Assembly (NCBI GenBank): GCA_024734555.1
Contig: JANPWX010000151.1
Span: forward strand, 480,567 to 544,566
DNA from: Trochalopteron elliotii
Lineage: Eukaryota; Chordata; Aves; Passeriformes; Leiothrichidae
Direction: 5' to 3'
Length of the DNA stretch: 64,000 nt
Positions 1 through 12,000 of this stretch are shown one piece after another. The notes under the pieces were generated by a model. It searched no databases and was not told where the DNA came from. It was given only the letters and a program-made list of their open reading frames with translations. The translations under genes and the position numbers were made by a program. Each line of letters opens with the position of its first letter. The first letter of the stretch is position 1.

Positions 1-897
1 AAAAACAACCTCCCAAAATAAGCCTGAATAATTGCTTAATAAAGCAAGTAATTCATGATGCACTAATTTTTTTTTTTTAATCAAATACTGCTTTCAGTTT
101 TTAAGCCTTTGGGCCTAAAATATATATGGATATATACGGATATGGTTGAATTCCATCTCTTAAAAAGATTGCAGCTATGACATTCACATCAGTAAGTCTG
201 GGAGAAAATTCTGGTGCAGGTGGGCTTGTGTCAAATGTTAAACTCAGGAGAATTTGGGATGTGGGACTGATATTTTTACAGCTAAGGCTCATTTTACTCA
301 CTGGGTAAAACCTTCCAAGCCCATGTCCATCATATTCAAAGTAAGCCCAATCCCCTTCCAAAACTCTTAGGAAGAAAAAGAGCCTGATTATTGGTTTTGA
401 CCAAGTTCAAGGACATTTTTCCACTCTTCCATTTCAGAAAAAAAAAAATATTACAATGTGCAGCCTTGTTCCTTTTAGGAGAAACTCCTTCCTGGCATAA
501 AGATCCTCAGCCAAAGATTTAGCACCGTGCTGACCTGATCCTAAATAAAATTTCTTGATAAGGAATTTAAACAGAATAATTGTGCCTCTCGTGCACTGCA
601 GCAAGAAGTTATAGATCAAATAAAGGGCTCCACAAAATATGGGGAAGGAACAGAGAATTTAAATGTGCCTGCACAAGTTTTTTTTTTTTTTTTAATATAG
701 AACCAGTGTGAATGGGATTGAAATACAAAAGGTCAAAGATAAGAAAAGATAACCATCTAGGTATTCTGTTAACTTGTCATTTTGATATCACTGAAAACTT
801 TAATATAGTTCAAGTTATAGGAAAGTTAATACTGTTTAAAAGAAATGGCAGTCTACATCAATCCCATTAATGATGTAATTTAATACTTTTATTTTAG
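1..897. other. Upstream flank or intron, no clear gene
   Basis: AT-rich unique DNA with several poly(T) runs (for example 67-80 and 680-694). If the + strand exon called at 898 is real, this is its upstream intron. The last 30 bases before 898 (a T-rich tract ending in AG) would be the acceptor. On the minus strand a pyrimidine-rich tract at about 388-366 is followed by an open frame down to about 101. It contains a GTGAGT donor-like word at 301-296, so it could be read as a 64-nt minus exon (365-302), but nothing links it to a family. Confidence 0.4.
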
Positions 898-1137
898 GCT
901 AATTCTGAGGAGATTTCACTGGAAAAAATGAAAGGCAGTTGGGAAGAAATATTACCTTTTTTTCAGAAGCAGAAGATAGACTTGCTTATCCATATTGACA
1001 ATCTAGACTTCCAGGAAATCATGAAATACTGTGGAAAATTGTCATTTTGTTATAATTCCAGCAAACAAAAAGATGTGAATCCTCTTTTCAGTCTTTTCTT
1101 GTCTTTGTTAACAAAGAAAGTAGAACTGGAAAAATGA
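898..1137 (+). CDS. Possible last coding exon of an unrecognised gene
   Basis: An open frame of 79 codons plus TGA begins exactly after a T-rich AG acceptor (ACTTTTATTTTAG, AG at 896-897); an in-frame TAG lies inside the acceptor, so translation could only enter by splicing. The first residues read ANSEEISLEKMKGSWEEILP. The rest is rich in Lys, Leu, Ile and Phe with alternating charged and hydrophobic residues, as in an alpha-helical C-terminus (for example the stretch IDLLIHIDNLDFQEIMKYC). The stop is followed 140 bases later by a canonical AATAAA (1278-1283), giving a short 3'UTR, as expected of a terminal exon. I do not recognise the protein or any catalytic motif. Open frames this long occur by chance many times in this window, so the case rests on composition plus the correct order of acceptor, stop and poly(A) signal. 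The alternative is coincidence. Confidence 0.4.
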   Translation, partial: ANSEEISLEKMKGSWEEILPFFQKQKIDLLIHIDNLDFQEIMKYCGKLSFCYNSSKQKDVNPLFSLFLSLLTKKVELEK

Positions 1138-1277
1138 ACAATGTTTTCATTAGATATCAGCAGGTTTAAATTTCAATAATTGGTTTAGCCACACCTAAAT
1201 CCAAAGATTTACAATTAGGAATCTTATACAGAAAACACCAAAGACATTTCCAGCCCAAGGTTAAAATTGGCAAACTC

Positions 1278-1283
1278 AATAAA
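1278..1283 (+). terminator. AATAAA polyadenylation signal for the 898-1137 exon
   Basis: A canonical AATAAA lies 140 bases after the TGA of the candidate exon and is the first one downstream of it. If the exon is real, cleavage would fall near 1295-1310. Chance AATAAA words are common in this AT-rich DNA, so it is only supportive in context. Confidence 0.35.
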
Positions 1284-1299
1284 GTTGCTACACATACCC

Positions 1300-3965
1300 C
1301 AATATTTCCCCTGTTTATTTCTCCTTCTGCCAAGGCTGGAAACAGCTCTAGTACTCCCCTTGTTTTTCCCAGAGGGAACAGCCCTAAAACAACAAATCCC
1401 TGTGGGATTTCATTTTAAAGGCCTTCCACTGAGGAACAGCCTCATGTTGCTCCAACACTTTTCCAAAAGTTTTGCACATCCAGGGGAGTTTCTGTCCCGA
1501 CCCAAAACTCACACATTTCATTAGGAGGGTCTGTTTGGGACATAATTGACATTTCTGAGTGCAACACACATTTGGGAAGCTGTGGAAATGGAGGGGGTCA
1601 AAGTTAAAACAGGATAAAGCAATTCTTTGGAGCTGGTTGTTGGGTTTTTTTTCCGTGGATTTCAAGAAAAGCAGGAATTATATTGACTCAATTTTTTTTC
1701 TGTTGTCCAAATAATGACATGAAGTACTACATTAAATGCCCTATACAAATGGTGTTTTTCTGTTTTAATTTTGGCCCAGACCCCTCGATAGCATCCTGTT
1801 TAAGCAGAAAAAGGATTTTGTTTTGAGATTTCTGAGCTCAGTGACATTTTTGAGGTCTGTGTTCCTTCTCAAGTTATGCTCCAAAGAATGTCTAGGTTTT
1901 GGTGGTGAGATTGTGAAGTTTGAAAATATGAACCATCAGCTGAGGAGAAAAAGGAGAGGGAGGATTAGCTGTAGGAATGACTCTGCAAACTGAGACCTTG
2001 CTGTAACCCAGGGAATTAAAAATTGTCATGGAAAAACAAGCTATAGGACAGCTTAAAAACAACTTGGGAAAAATTTTATTTATTGAAATGAAAACTGTTA
2101 AGGATAAGAAGTAGAAACTCCTCTGCAGAGAAATTACAAATACACAAGCTTGCTCTGAGTTAGAAGAATGTAAAATGCAGGAGTTGTGAGTTTCAGAGAA
2201 AATGGTAATTCTGTATTACTGCAGCTTCAAGATGAGTCTCTTTTTTCCAGGAGATTTTGTGCTCTCAAACCCTCCACCCCCCTGCATCTCTGCTCTCAGT
2301 TATTTCTCACTGCTGCTCCAAATCTCTGAATCAACAGGTGAAATCAGGGAGGACAGAGCAGTTCAGGAAAATACAATGGTAATTCCCCGAGTCACTCCTT
2401 TTAGACACAAAAATGCCATCATCATCCACAGAGGAATTTCAGATCTACTGATCTTATGTCCAGGAGTAATTAGAGGCTCATTGAAACAAACCTGAATGAG
2501 TCACTGGGTAGGACACTGCCACCTCCTTGCAGAGGAATAAACCAGCCCAAGATAAAGAACAATCCCAGTTTCCCCTCTCCTTCCCTATCTATCAGATATT
2601 GAAAGTCAATGTCATTTCTTTCAATGTGGATTTGGCCAAAGAAACCAAAAAAAAAAAAACAAACAAAAAACAAAAAAAATCAGTTTTCTCTCCTGATTAC
2701 TCAGTTAAGAAAGAGCTTGGAGTGTTTGTCCTTTTTCCTGCATCAGGGATTTAAGAGCTTTCAGGAAATGATCCAGAAGTGCATCAACATAAGAGAAACA
2801 AAATGCTCCAAGTCCTGAAGATGTTGACTTCTGGAAAAATAGCAACAGAGCTGACAGGGGGTTATTTACCTTGTCAGGAAAACTGTGCAGAATTCTCACA
2901 CTGCTTTGGGTGCTGCTGGGGCTTCAGAGGCCCTCAGCAGCCAAGCAAATAATGTGTTTGCTGTGAGCAGCCAGGAACTTTCATTTCTAGTCCAAAACTC
3001 ACTTCTCCAAATTGCAGAAAACTCTGCCAAGCCAGGAATCACTTTGCCTCCAAACGCTAAGCTTATTAACTGTGGTATTAAACAGCAAATGAAATGTGTG
3101 TGATGAGATTTACCACACAACTCTTCAAATCACGAGAGCTGCTGGGAGGGGAAGAAACCCTCTCCCAAAATTATTTCCTTTCATAGTTCAGCTCAGAAAA
3201 ACTAGAATTATCCTTAATCTTTGAATACCAAAAAATCAATTCCAAAAAATTTCCAAACAAATCAATTTCCAAACACAAACTTATGGGATTTATCAATATA
3301 AAAGTATATGTTTTTTGTAAGGCTGTCCCAGAAAACAAAGACTTTCTTACTGAAGGAAAGACATTAACAGGATGGTCTAGAGAGTAGCTGTCTGTTCCCT
3401 CTGTTGCAGACATCATTCCAAATTTAATCATAACAGTTCTTCCCTGAGAAATAATCCTTGATAAATAATTATGACTGTAAGGAAAAGAAAACCTCACCTT
3501 ACTTCTCCATACATATCTCCAACAAGATAAACACAATGTTTAAAAAAAAAGGGATGTGGTAAATTGTACAGGAATTTGAATAAAAATACAGCATTAAATA
3601 AATAAAAATGTTCATTTGTTTACATTTGGATGGCCTTCCAAGTCAAGGAAGAGGGAATAACCCCTAAATCCAAAGATAATCATGGTGAAAATTCACTGAC
3701 CTGAAATTTAGAAAATGTACCCACAGACTGAACCTGTTTCTGTTCAAGGAATAAGACAAGACAGAGGTGATACAGAGAATAGCATCTTTTAATTTTGTTT
3801 GGCTTGCTTCACTTATTAGGGATTCTGGAAACTCACTCTACTAAGGTTTGGTACTTATTTACTGTTGGAAATGCAATTTAGTTTGATGGGCAGAAGCTCT
3901 GCATATCTGGAGACTGCAAAACAGCCACATCCACCTGGAAAAGTTAAAATACGATCTCTGTATCA
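1300..3965. other. Unique noncoding DNA
   Basis: No recognisable gene or repeat family. There is an A-rich run at 2647-2680. One minus-strand segment, 3474-3351, has good splice-like ends around 41 open codons (reported as a finding). Other open frames here have no supporting signals. Confidence 0.5.
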
Positions 3966-4175
3966 AGAAAAAAACCCCCAAAACACCCAAACAAACAAAA
4001 ACAAAAAAAAGACCGAAAAACCCACCACCAACCAAAAAACCCCCAAAACTAAAAAACCCTCCAAAAACTAAAAAAAAACCAAAACCCCACACTCCCAAAA
4101 ACCACACACACCCCAAAACAAACAAACAAACAAACAAACAAACAAACTAACTAACTAACTAACCCCCAAAAAAAT
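3966..4175 (+). repeat. A/C-only low-complexity tract ending in (AAAC)n and (AACT)n
   Basis: About 210 bases consist almost entirely of A and C on the + strand, with two G and a handful of T. The first part is irregular A-runs and C-runs (AAAACCCCC style). It becomes a clean (AAAC)n tetranucleotide at about 4115-4147, then (AACT)n at 4146-4164. The minus-strand frame through it is just Gly/Phe/Val low-complexity and is not coding. Confidence 0.9.
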
Positions 4176-7100
4176 CAAGAATAAAAGGATATGGCATCAT
4201 GAGAGTCCCCCACATGATCCCCACACACCCTGACCCTTCCAGCTCCACAGAAACTTGTGGTCTTCCCCCAGAAAAGAAAATACCAGAGTAAACACCAGCA
4301 GATGAGAACAAGGAGATTTACACACAGGGCACAACTCACAGCCCTCAGCAGCAGCCTGTCCAAAACCCTCCAGGCACTCTGATGTTTTTTTCCCTCCTCT
4401 TTTTCCCCAAATTTATTTCCAATTCAAGGGTGTAATTTTTTTTTATTGACGGATTTCCTGAAGGCTTCACATCCATGTCCCAGCAGGGCCAAGCAGGAGA
4501 ACAGCCAGCCCTCAGTGCCCTGGTTGGATTTTAGGAAGCTCAGTCCTTCCATTCCTGCATCATCTGGGCAAAGGCAGCTTTTCATCCCTTGACCTGTTTG
4601 CAACATGGAACTGGAGAACTGGAAAGAAAATGAGAACATCAGGAAGTTTTACAGCAGTTGGAAAAGAGAAAGGAAAAGGAGTCATAGAAAACAGAGAGAA
4701 AGAATCCAATGCACAGCCACAGTGCAGTGAAAAAATGAAATAAATCCAACCCATCAAACCACTACATCCTTTAAAAAAAAGTAAATTTTTCCAAGTATAG
4801 AAGAGCCGAAGTAAATCAAGTACAAAGCTTGGGATTTGGAGTATGAAACTTATTTCAGCCACTACAGCACTGAGTAAAAAGAAATCAGCGTTGCCAGCAG
4901 CAAGATCCAATATGCAGTTTGAATACAAAATTTTGATAATACTATTGGGCAGCCAAGAGAATCACTCACCTCCTGTGTGGAATTTTGTGAAATAAATTTA
5001 ATTTCCTTGCAGCTGAAAAAAAGAAAGAAGTTGGAAGTTCATGAAATCTACAGCTAGCTTAGTTCATGAAATCTACAGCTTAATGCATGGGTTTTTTTTA
5101 ATGTAAAAGTATTCTAGTGCATGTGTGTATACCAAGGGGTGCAGGGCCCTCGAGGGGTTAAATGCAGCAAGGATAGAAACACTGACTCTTTAGACATCTT
5201 GTGCCTTCTTCATCTGAGCACCTAAGAGCATTCTGGTTTAGAAAATATCCCATTATCAGCCCTCTTTATCCTAAACTATATCAGCTATTATCCCCCTGTA
5301 TTAAGTCATCACTGGATAAACCCACTGAAGTCAATGGAAATATTCTGTTTGTTAAAATTCAGTTTATGGCTTTGACGTTGGTAGACGACTTTTTTTTTTT
5401 TTTTAATATCTTGAATAAAATCGGTGCCAAGACTCACACTTCCCTTTTAACTGGGTTGTTGCATGCAGTTATTGATTTACAATTATTACAGTATTTGGGT
5501 GTTTTGTTCTGGGCTTTTTTTCTGTTGGAAGTATGTTTCCAGTAGCAAATTGGGAAATATCCACTTTAAAAGTTCGGTTACAATCAGGAGATTGACGTTG
5601 TGGGAATTTCTGGGTCTGGGGGGAAGCTCCAATTCTGAGCTGCACAGGGTGAATCAAGTGTTTATTTCTGATTCACTGCTGGGCCTTGGCCAGAACAGGA
5701 GAGGGATCTGACACTGGGAATCATTATTAAGGCTGAATAATTCTTATTGCAGACTGACACAGTGGGCAGAAGGAACACCTTTGCCATTTCAAAACTTGGA
5801 TGTTGTTTTAGAGAATGTCCTACATAATCCTGCTTGTGAGTTGAGAGAATGATTCACACAGGTAAGACTGGAGGAGAACAAATAGAGCCTTCTACAGCCA
5901 TTTCCACAGGGATATTTGATATTTTCTAACTGGCAGCCAAAGACTGGCAGAAGTTTTAGCTGACACAATTTCAATTATAGCTGCTTGTGGCACTGAGGTT
6001 GGTCTTTGGAGAAGAAATCCAAACTGCTGATTGTTCAGCATAAGTTTGCAAAGGTAAATTGGGAAGGGTCCTCCTTTTGCAAAAGGCAAAAAGAAATTAA
6101 AATCATAGCTGCAAGTAACAGCATTTTAATAAAGCTTAAAATATAAATCTGCTTTCTTTTTCCAGACACAAAGTGTTGGTAACATTTTAATTGTAGTGTT
6201 ATATAAAATTACATAACTGTTATATAATTCATTACTTACATGGTATAACTTGCATTGCAATTTGCATTGATAACTTGCATTGTAATAATTTTGTTCCACT
6301 TGAAGGAAGATCAGTTTCAAGCTGGCATTTCTTTGCCAATAATGTGACTCAATAATTAAGGAAGGGGGCTGGAAGTCAGAGAATCTAGCTGTAAATGTTG
6401 CCAAATTCACTAATACACTTATCTTGATTTATCAATTAGAACAATGAGAGATTTATACAAGATGTGCTGCTTTTCTGGAATGATTCAAAGGGATAGGTAT
6501 GGCAGGGGCTGTGAATGCCTACAAATATTTAAATAGATGTTTACTAGACACATAAAACAGTCTTGCATATTTCTACAGACTAGTTTTCAATATTTCAGTG
6601 TGATATTAAAAATTCCTGTTCTGTAGATTAGTGACAGCTTTTGTTACAATTGCTAAAAGAAAAAAAAAAATAAAAGAAAATAATATATATAAAGAAAAAG
6701 AAAAGAAAATAGAATTGGGTTCAGCATAATTCCAGTCCAGGACAAGCCAGAATCAAGCCAAGGGTAAATTTTGTTTCAAACATGTTCTTGCATCATAAAC
6801 TCTAATTTGACCTGCATTAGGATTTCAGTGCACAAATCTTATTACTTCAAATTCTGTTTAAAGCCAAGTGTGTTTTCAAAGCAGACCTGCACTGGAGAAT
6901 GAATCATCATCTCCAGACTACAAACCAGTTGTGTTAACATTATGCAGACACCATCACAAGACCCAGGAACTTGGATATTGGTACCCTGCCTGGAACTGCA
7001 GACCATCATGCATTTAACTGGTATTTGGAGTTTGAATTCTGTCACCAGCTGGGAATGTCACAGCCTGGCCACCACAGCTGTGGGCAGGCAGGTGGCACCT

Positions 7101-8622
7101 TCACTGATGTCTGTGCTCCTTCCCAGATTCCAGAGCTGGTCACTGGTGCACTTGAATTATCCTGATTATTCAACTGATTTTATCTCAGACTCGATGTAAT
7201 GTATAATGAAAATATTTTATAGAATAAGTTTAAAAAAAAAAAAAGAGCAATTCAACAGGAGTCAGATAAAAGTCATATGTGTGGGGAGTCTAGATAGCAA
7301 AGGTCAAAATATGTTAAAAAGATCAGTATAACAATAACTTTTTTACAGTGCTTTCAAACTACATTTAATATTTTTTTGTCATTGTTACAATTTAATGAGC
7401 TTATCCAAAGGTCAGTGAAGTCAGAGGAAGACTTTCCATTCACATCCACAAGCTTTGGATTCAGCTTGACAAGTACTCTGGGACAATTTGGGCTGAAATC
7501 ATCTGCATAAATGAAGGCTTAAGCATCCCTAATGAAGCAATATGGATTTCAAATTGCAAAGAATCCTCACACAAAGCATGAAGAAACCTGGTTATGTATC
7601 TCTGGAGGTGTAGCCACTTCTGCATTTTCCAAAAAAAATGTTGCAAATATAATAATTATATTGAAATTGAATTGTATTATAAATAAAAAACTGCATTGAC
7701 AGGTTGGGGGAGAAGGAGGGAGGAGTTCAGTGACGGGGACCAACACTGATGGACTTTGCCCAGCTCACATCCTCAGATGAAGATACTCTTATGCAAATAT
7801 AATATCCAGTAGCTCCCAGTATGGTTGTGCTCCATTCTCAAAGGACAAAAAGGGTCCTAAATCCTAATAAATCTAAGAATGTTCTCATGTCACCTTTTAA
7901 AAATGATTTGGTGAGCTTTAGAGTTCTAAGACCACAGAATTCAGCAGATCAACCACACCTACACTTTAGCATTGCCACTTACAGTGACAAAGTGAACTTC
8001 CAAATAATAATGATAATAATAAAAAAAGAGATAACTAGATAAATCATAGTTTCTATAAAATTATATTAATTTTTTTAATTGGGTTTCCTCTGGCATTCAC
8101 TCTTTCCCACAGCTTAGCAGATCAGATGACCAGAGGTTCTCATGCAGGAAGGTGCCATGGAGAGATTTGCTTCCAAAGCTCTTTGTCAACAGGATCTGTC
8201 TCCTCAGAGCTAAATCAAACACATTAATGTACGTTTTCCCCACAGCAAACTTTAGAAAAAACTCTGAGTTTCAGGCTGAGCAGAGCTGAGTTGCACAGGG
8301 TGATCCTGGGTTACATTCACATTAATGCACTGGAAGTGGATTAGGAGATCAAAGCAGCCCCTGTCAAAACCCATCCGTGTGCATCTCAGGAGTTTTCCCT
8401 CAGAGCAGCTCCAGAGTGGGCTCTGAACCACATCCCTGAGCCACTCTGCACATGCAGTTCAAAGGGTAATTGCACCCTAAACCTTTGTTTTCTTGGACAC
8501 GAGCCCCTCCTCAGTGGGTCAGCCTGGGAAGGTCGTCCAGCCTTTGTCTCCCACAGCAGCAAACGGCTCAGCCCCTGGCAGTGTCAGCTGTTTAAGGCCT
8601 CACAAACACATGCAGACCTCAC
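4176..8622. other. Unique noncoding DNA with small repeats
   Basis: No gene supported. Contents include a 25-bp tandem duplication at 5036-5080, poly(T) at 5391-5404, an acceptor/donor-bounded segment at 5753-5861 that has an in-frame stop, a small cluster of TTGCATTG words at 6245-6281 and A-rich runs near 6658 and 7230. Confidence 0.5.
5036..5080 (+). repeat. 25-bp tandem duplication, two copies
   Basis: The 20-mer AGTTCATGAAATCTACAGCT occurs at 5036 and again at 5061, separated by a 5-base spacer, so the period is 25. The copies are identical over the 20-mer, pointing to a recent slippage or duplication event. Confidence 0.9.
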
Positions 8623-9018
8623 TTCTGCTCCTGATTTTGCTCCTGTTCTACTTCTTCCCATCCCTACACACAAAAAAAAAAAACCACCAAAAAAACCCCC
8701 AATGAATAATAACAACAGTAATGAAGAGCGCTCGAAAGCAGAACGTTCAATATGTGCACTGAGAATACTATACCAGTATGACTAAAAACATGTCTGAAAT
8801 ATTATTAGGGCTTTAATTCCTGATTTCTGCTCCTGATTTTGCTCCTGTTCTATTTCTTCCCATCCCTACACAAAAAAAAACACCACCAAAAAAATCCCCA
8901 ATGAATAATAACAACAGTAATGAAGAGTGCTCGAAAGCAGAACGTTCAATATGTGCACTGAGAATACTATACCAGTATGACTAAAAACATATCTGAAATA
9001 TTATCAGGGCTTTAATTC
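8623..9018 (+). repeat. 202-bp tandem duplication, about 1.96 copies, about 3% diverged
   Basis: The segment starting TTCTGCTCCTGATTTTGCTC at 8623 restarts at 8825 and both copies run to GGGCTTTAATTC (8819 and 9018). I count about six substitutions plus length differences in the A/C run. Landmarks shared by both copies are GAATAATAACAACAGTAATG, GCTCGAAAGCAGAACGTTC and ACTATACCAGTATGACT. Low divergence implies a recent event. No reading frame spans it. Confidence 0.95.
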
Positions 9019-12000
9019 TAGTAAAATACTCCAATAATTTCTTTTAAAATACTGCCTTTTAGGGCATACAAAATAGATTCCACGGGTTACCTGAATATTT
9101 GGAAATGCTTCTTCAACTGCCAAGAATTAAATAAGGCATCAGCGCTGGGCAAAACTCTCAGGTCTGGAGAAACTCAGGTCACAGATCTGAAGGATCACAT
9201 AAAACTCACTTTAATGATAACAGGAATTATTTATCCCACAAAAATACCTTCAAGATTTGATGGTAAAAATAATAAGCCAGATAGTGACTTAATAATTCCA
9301 GTTTCTGCCACTTCCTCACCATCCTGAAAATTCCAGAATTAAGACACTTCTAGGCCAATATGGAAAAAGAATGACTTTTTCCCAGTTCAGAGGTAATTTA
9401 TTTTGGCCTGCTGTTTCTGGAGAATTTCCTAACACTTCTCACATTCTCTTCCCCCTAAGGATTCCTACCACCACACTGCTCAGCAGGAGCAGCAAACCAT
9501 TGCCTCGTCCTTACTCATTAGAATTTCCATCACATTTAAGTTGTTTTGAAGAAATGTTGTTTTGAATGAACAGTGAAATGTGTTTACTCACATTTGGTGG
9601 AGACATTGTCTACATTAAGGATTTTTGCTTCCCATCAACCTCAGCAATTTTATCCATGGCTTACCAGCTAATTTTTGCAGTGAAAAGTGATGTGGAAGGA
9701 ACTGATCTTTCCAGCTGGTGTGGCCAAAATACCCACACATGGGACAGAAGAGAAGATGTAGAGGGATATTCCTGTTGCATTTCCTGGCTGAAAAAATCAG
9801 AAATTTTTGGGCAGCACTGCCCCACCAGTGCTGTGCTCAGCTGAGACACAAGTGAACTCAAAAACAGATCTCAGTAAATCCTGGCAATTCTCTGGAAGAC
9901 ACTCCAGGAAATTTGCAGACAATGTATGGCAACAGATCTTGTTTTCTTGCTAAGAGCAAAGCTTAACTATCCCTTCCCATCATTTTGTCTCCTAAAGTGT
10001 AACCACGCATGGCTACAGACACTGATCCAAAGCAGTTTGGAAAAATGAGGGAATAAATAAAAGGATAAGTGATTTTTTGACTGCTTGTTTTTAAACATCT
10101 GTTTTGCAGATTCTTTTCCTTGTCAGTGCTTTTAAACTTTGTTACCTGTGAAGAGGGGTTTTATATAGGTGAACTCAAATTCAATAGGAGAGCAGAAGGG
10201 AACATTGCACTGAGGAACTGGGTATGACCAGATGGATTTCAATAAATCAAGTCATCATCATTTTATGAAAGGTGCTCTTAACCTTCAGTATTTGGAATTC
10301 AGATCTGTTTGCTTTGATTATTGGAAATTGGCCTCTGACCAAATACATTTTAGAGGCAATTTCTTCTTTTTTTGCTCTAAGCAGCAAGATCAGGAGGTAT
10401 AACCAAGGTCAGCTGCAGGTAACACAAAGGGCAGTCACCTGTTGGGGACAGCAGCATGGACACGACTCTGGTGCCCACTTTGCCTCAATAAAAATTGTAT
10501 TTTAACTGGACAAGACACGAAATTGTCTGAAAGGTAGCAGAATTTGTCTCATTCTCTGGTTTTGTTAGGACACTACATCCTAACAAAACCAGTGTAAATT
10601 CAGACAGTGTCTGCAATCACTGAGCATCTCATGAATTTATTGGAACTTAAATCTATGTTATTATTCATATTCTCCTTGCATAGCAAGAGATTACTGCAGC
10701 TCCATCAGAGCACAAGAATCCAACCCCAGGAGGGACAGAAGTGTTTCAGCGATATGGTTTCAAGCAACAAATCTACCCAACAAGAAAACAATGCTGAATG
10801 TTGATAGCTCTGCACTGAGGAGGTTTTTATTCATTCCTTTTCCATTAAGCAAGGCTCTCTCTGTTTCCAATGAAAGCCAATTGTTAGCACAGTTGTGTAA
10901 CACAGATAGAGAATGCATTTAGCCTTGCCTTCCTCTTTTTACAAATTATTTGTTGTGCTCAGCCTCATTCCTAGCCAAGGTCTATAAGACACCTTAAGTC
11001 AACAAATAAGGGAAGTTAATCAGGAAGTGTAACTTTTATATTTACTTTACAAGAATGGGGAAAGCCATGGCAGAGACACACAGTGACTCTGCAGCTATCA
11101 TCAGATTTTCCAAGGAAAGCAGCATGCTCCATCTCTGTCCCTTGTCCCAAATTCTGCCCAGAATCTCACTCTTTGCCCTGGTTTCCACACCAGAGGTTCA
11201 AGAAGAAGTGAGGATGAGGGAGTTGCACTCTGAAATACAGCTCAGGTGAGGGAGGAGCACAGAGGGGAAGGGCAGAGCTCTGTGGGCTGTTCCAGGTGGT
11301 TGATGTGTTGTTAACAAGTTTATAGAAATCCTCACTCTGGGTAGACACACAGGCGTTAAAAGCAGGCAAACAGAGAGATCTCTTTCATGGCCCATTTTCT
11401 GTCTGCATTCCTGGCAAAGCTCTGTTGTGTTTTCAAAGATTCAAAGTGTCCTCATGGATATGAGGGAGTGTATTCAGGGAAAAAAATCCACGGGTAAAAG
11501 ATTATTTGTTTCTAAAATCCTGATTTTAAAGTCTTTAAAGATTTTTTTAGGATCTTTAAAAAGATATCGGAATGTTGAGATTTAACTTCTTTTTTTTATA
11601 CTGGGGAATCTAATAAGAAGGCAAGGAATTGAATATCCTACTTAGCTGGTGAAAGAAGTGAAATGTGTTTTTTTTATATATTCCCTCCTTTTTATCCCAA
11701 TACAAGGGTCACACCGACAATTCTGTGCTTGAAAAATCTCTTTCATTCTCAACTCCTCAGCTTACAGTCAAATTCTAAAGCAAGACCAGGCAAGGATTTA
11801 AAGAAATCCAAACTATCTGATCTCTTTTTTTTTAAGGATCAGAATCCCTAATTATTTTTCTATTACAATGCAGATAAAACACCTGGAAAACCGGCTCTAC
11901 CCTGAGAAGTTTGGATACTGCTCATGAATGCTAGAATATTGTTGGGATTAGGATTTATCATGACACTTCCAGAAACAGCCCCTCAAAGTGTGCACCTGCT

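Noticed and set aside
4019..4110. G-quadruplex on the minus strand of the A/C tract
   Set aside because: C-runs are too few and too far apart; I could not place four runs of three or more with short loops. The tract at 63740-63775 has only three close runs.
3859..4137. 92-codon minus frame rich in Gly, Phe and Val
   Set aside because: It is the translation of the A/C tract read from the other strand.
10556..10592. MicroRNA precursor
   Set aside because: A 15-bp stem is shorter than a Dicer substrate and lacks lower-stem pairing.
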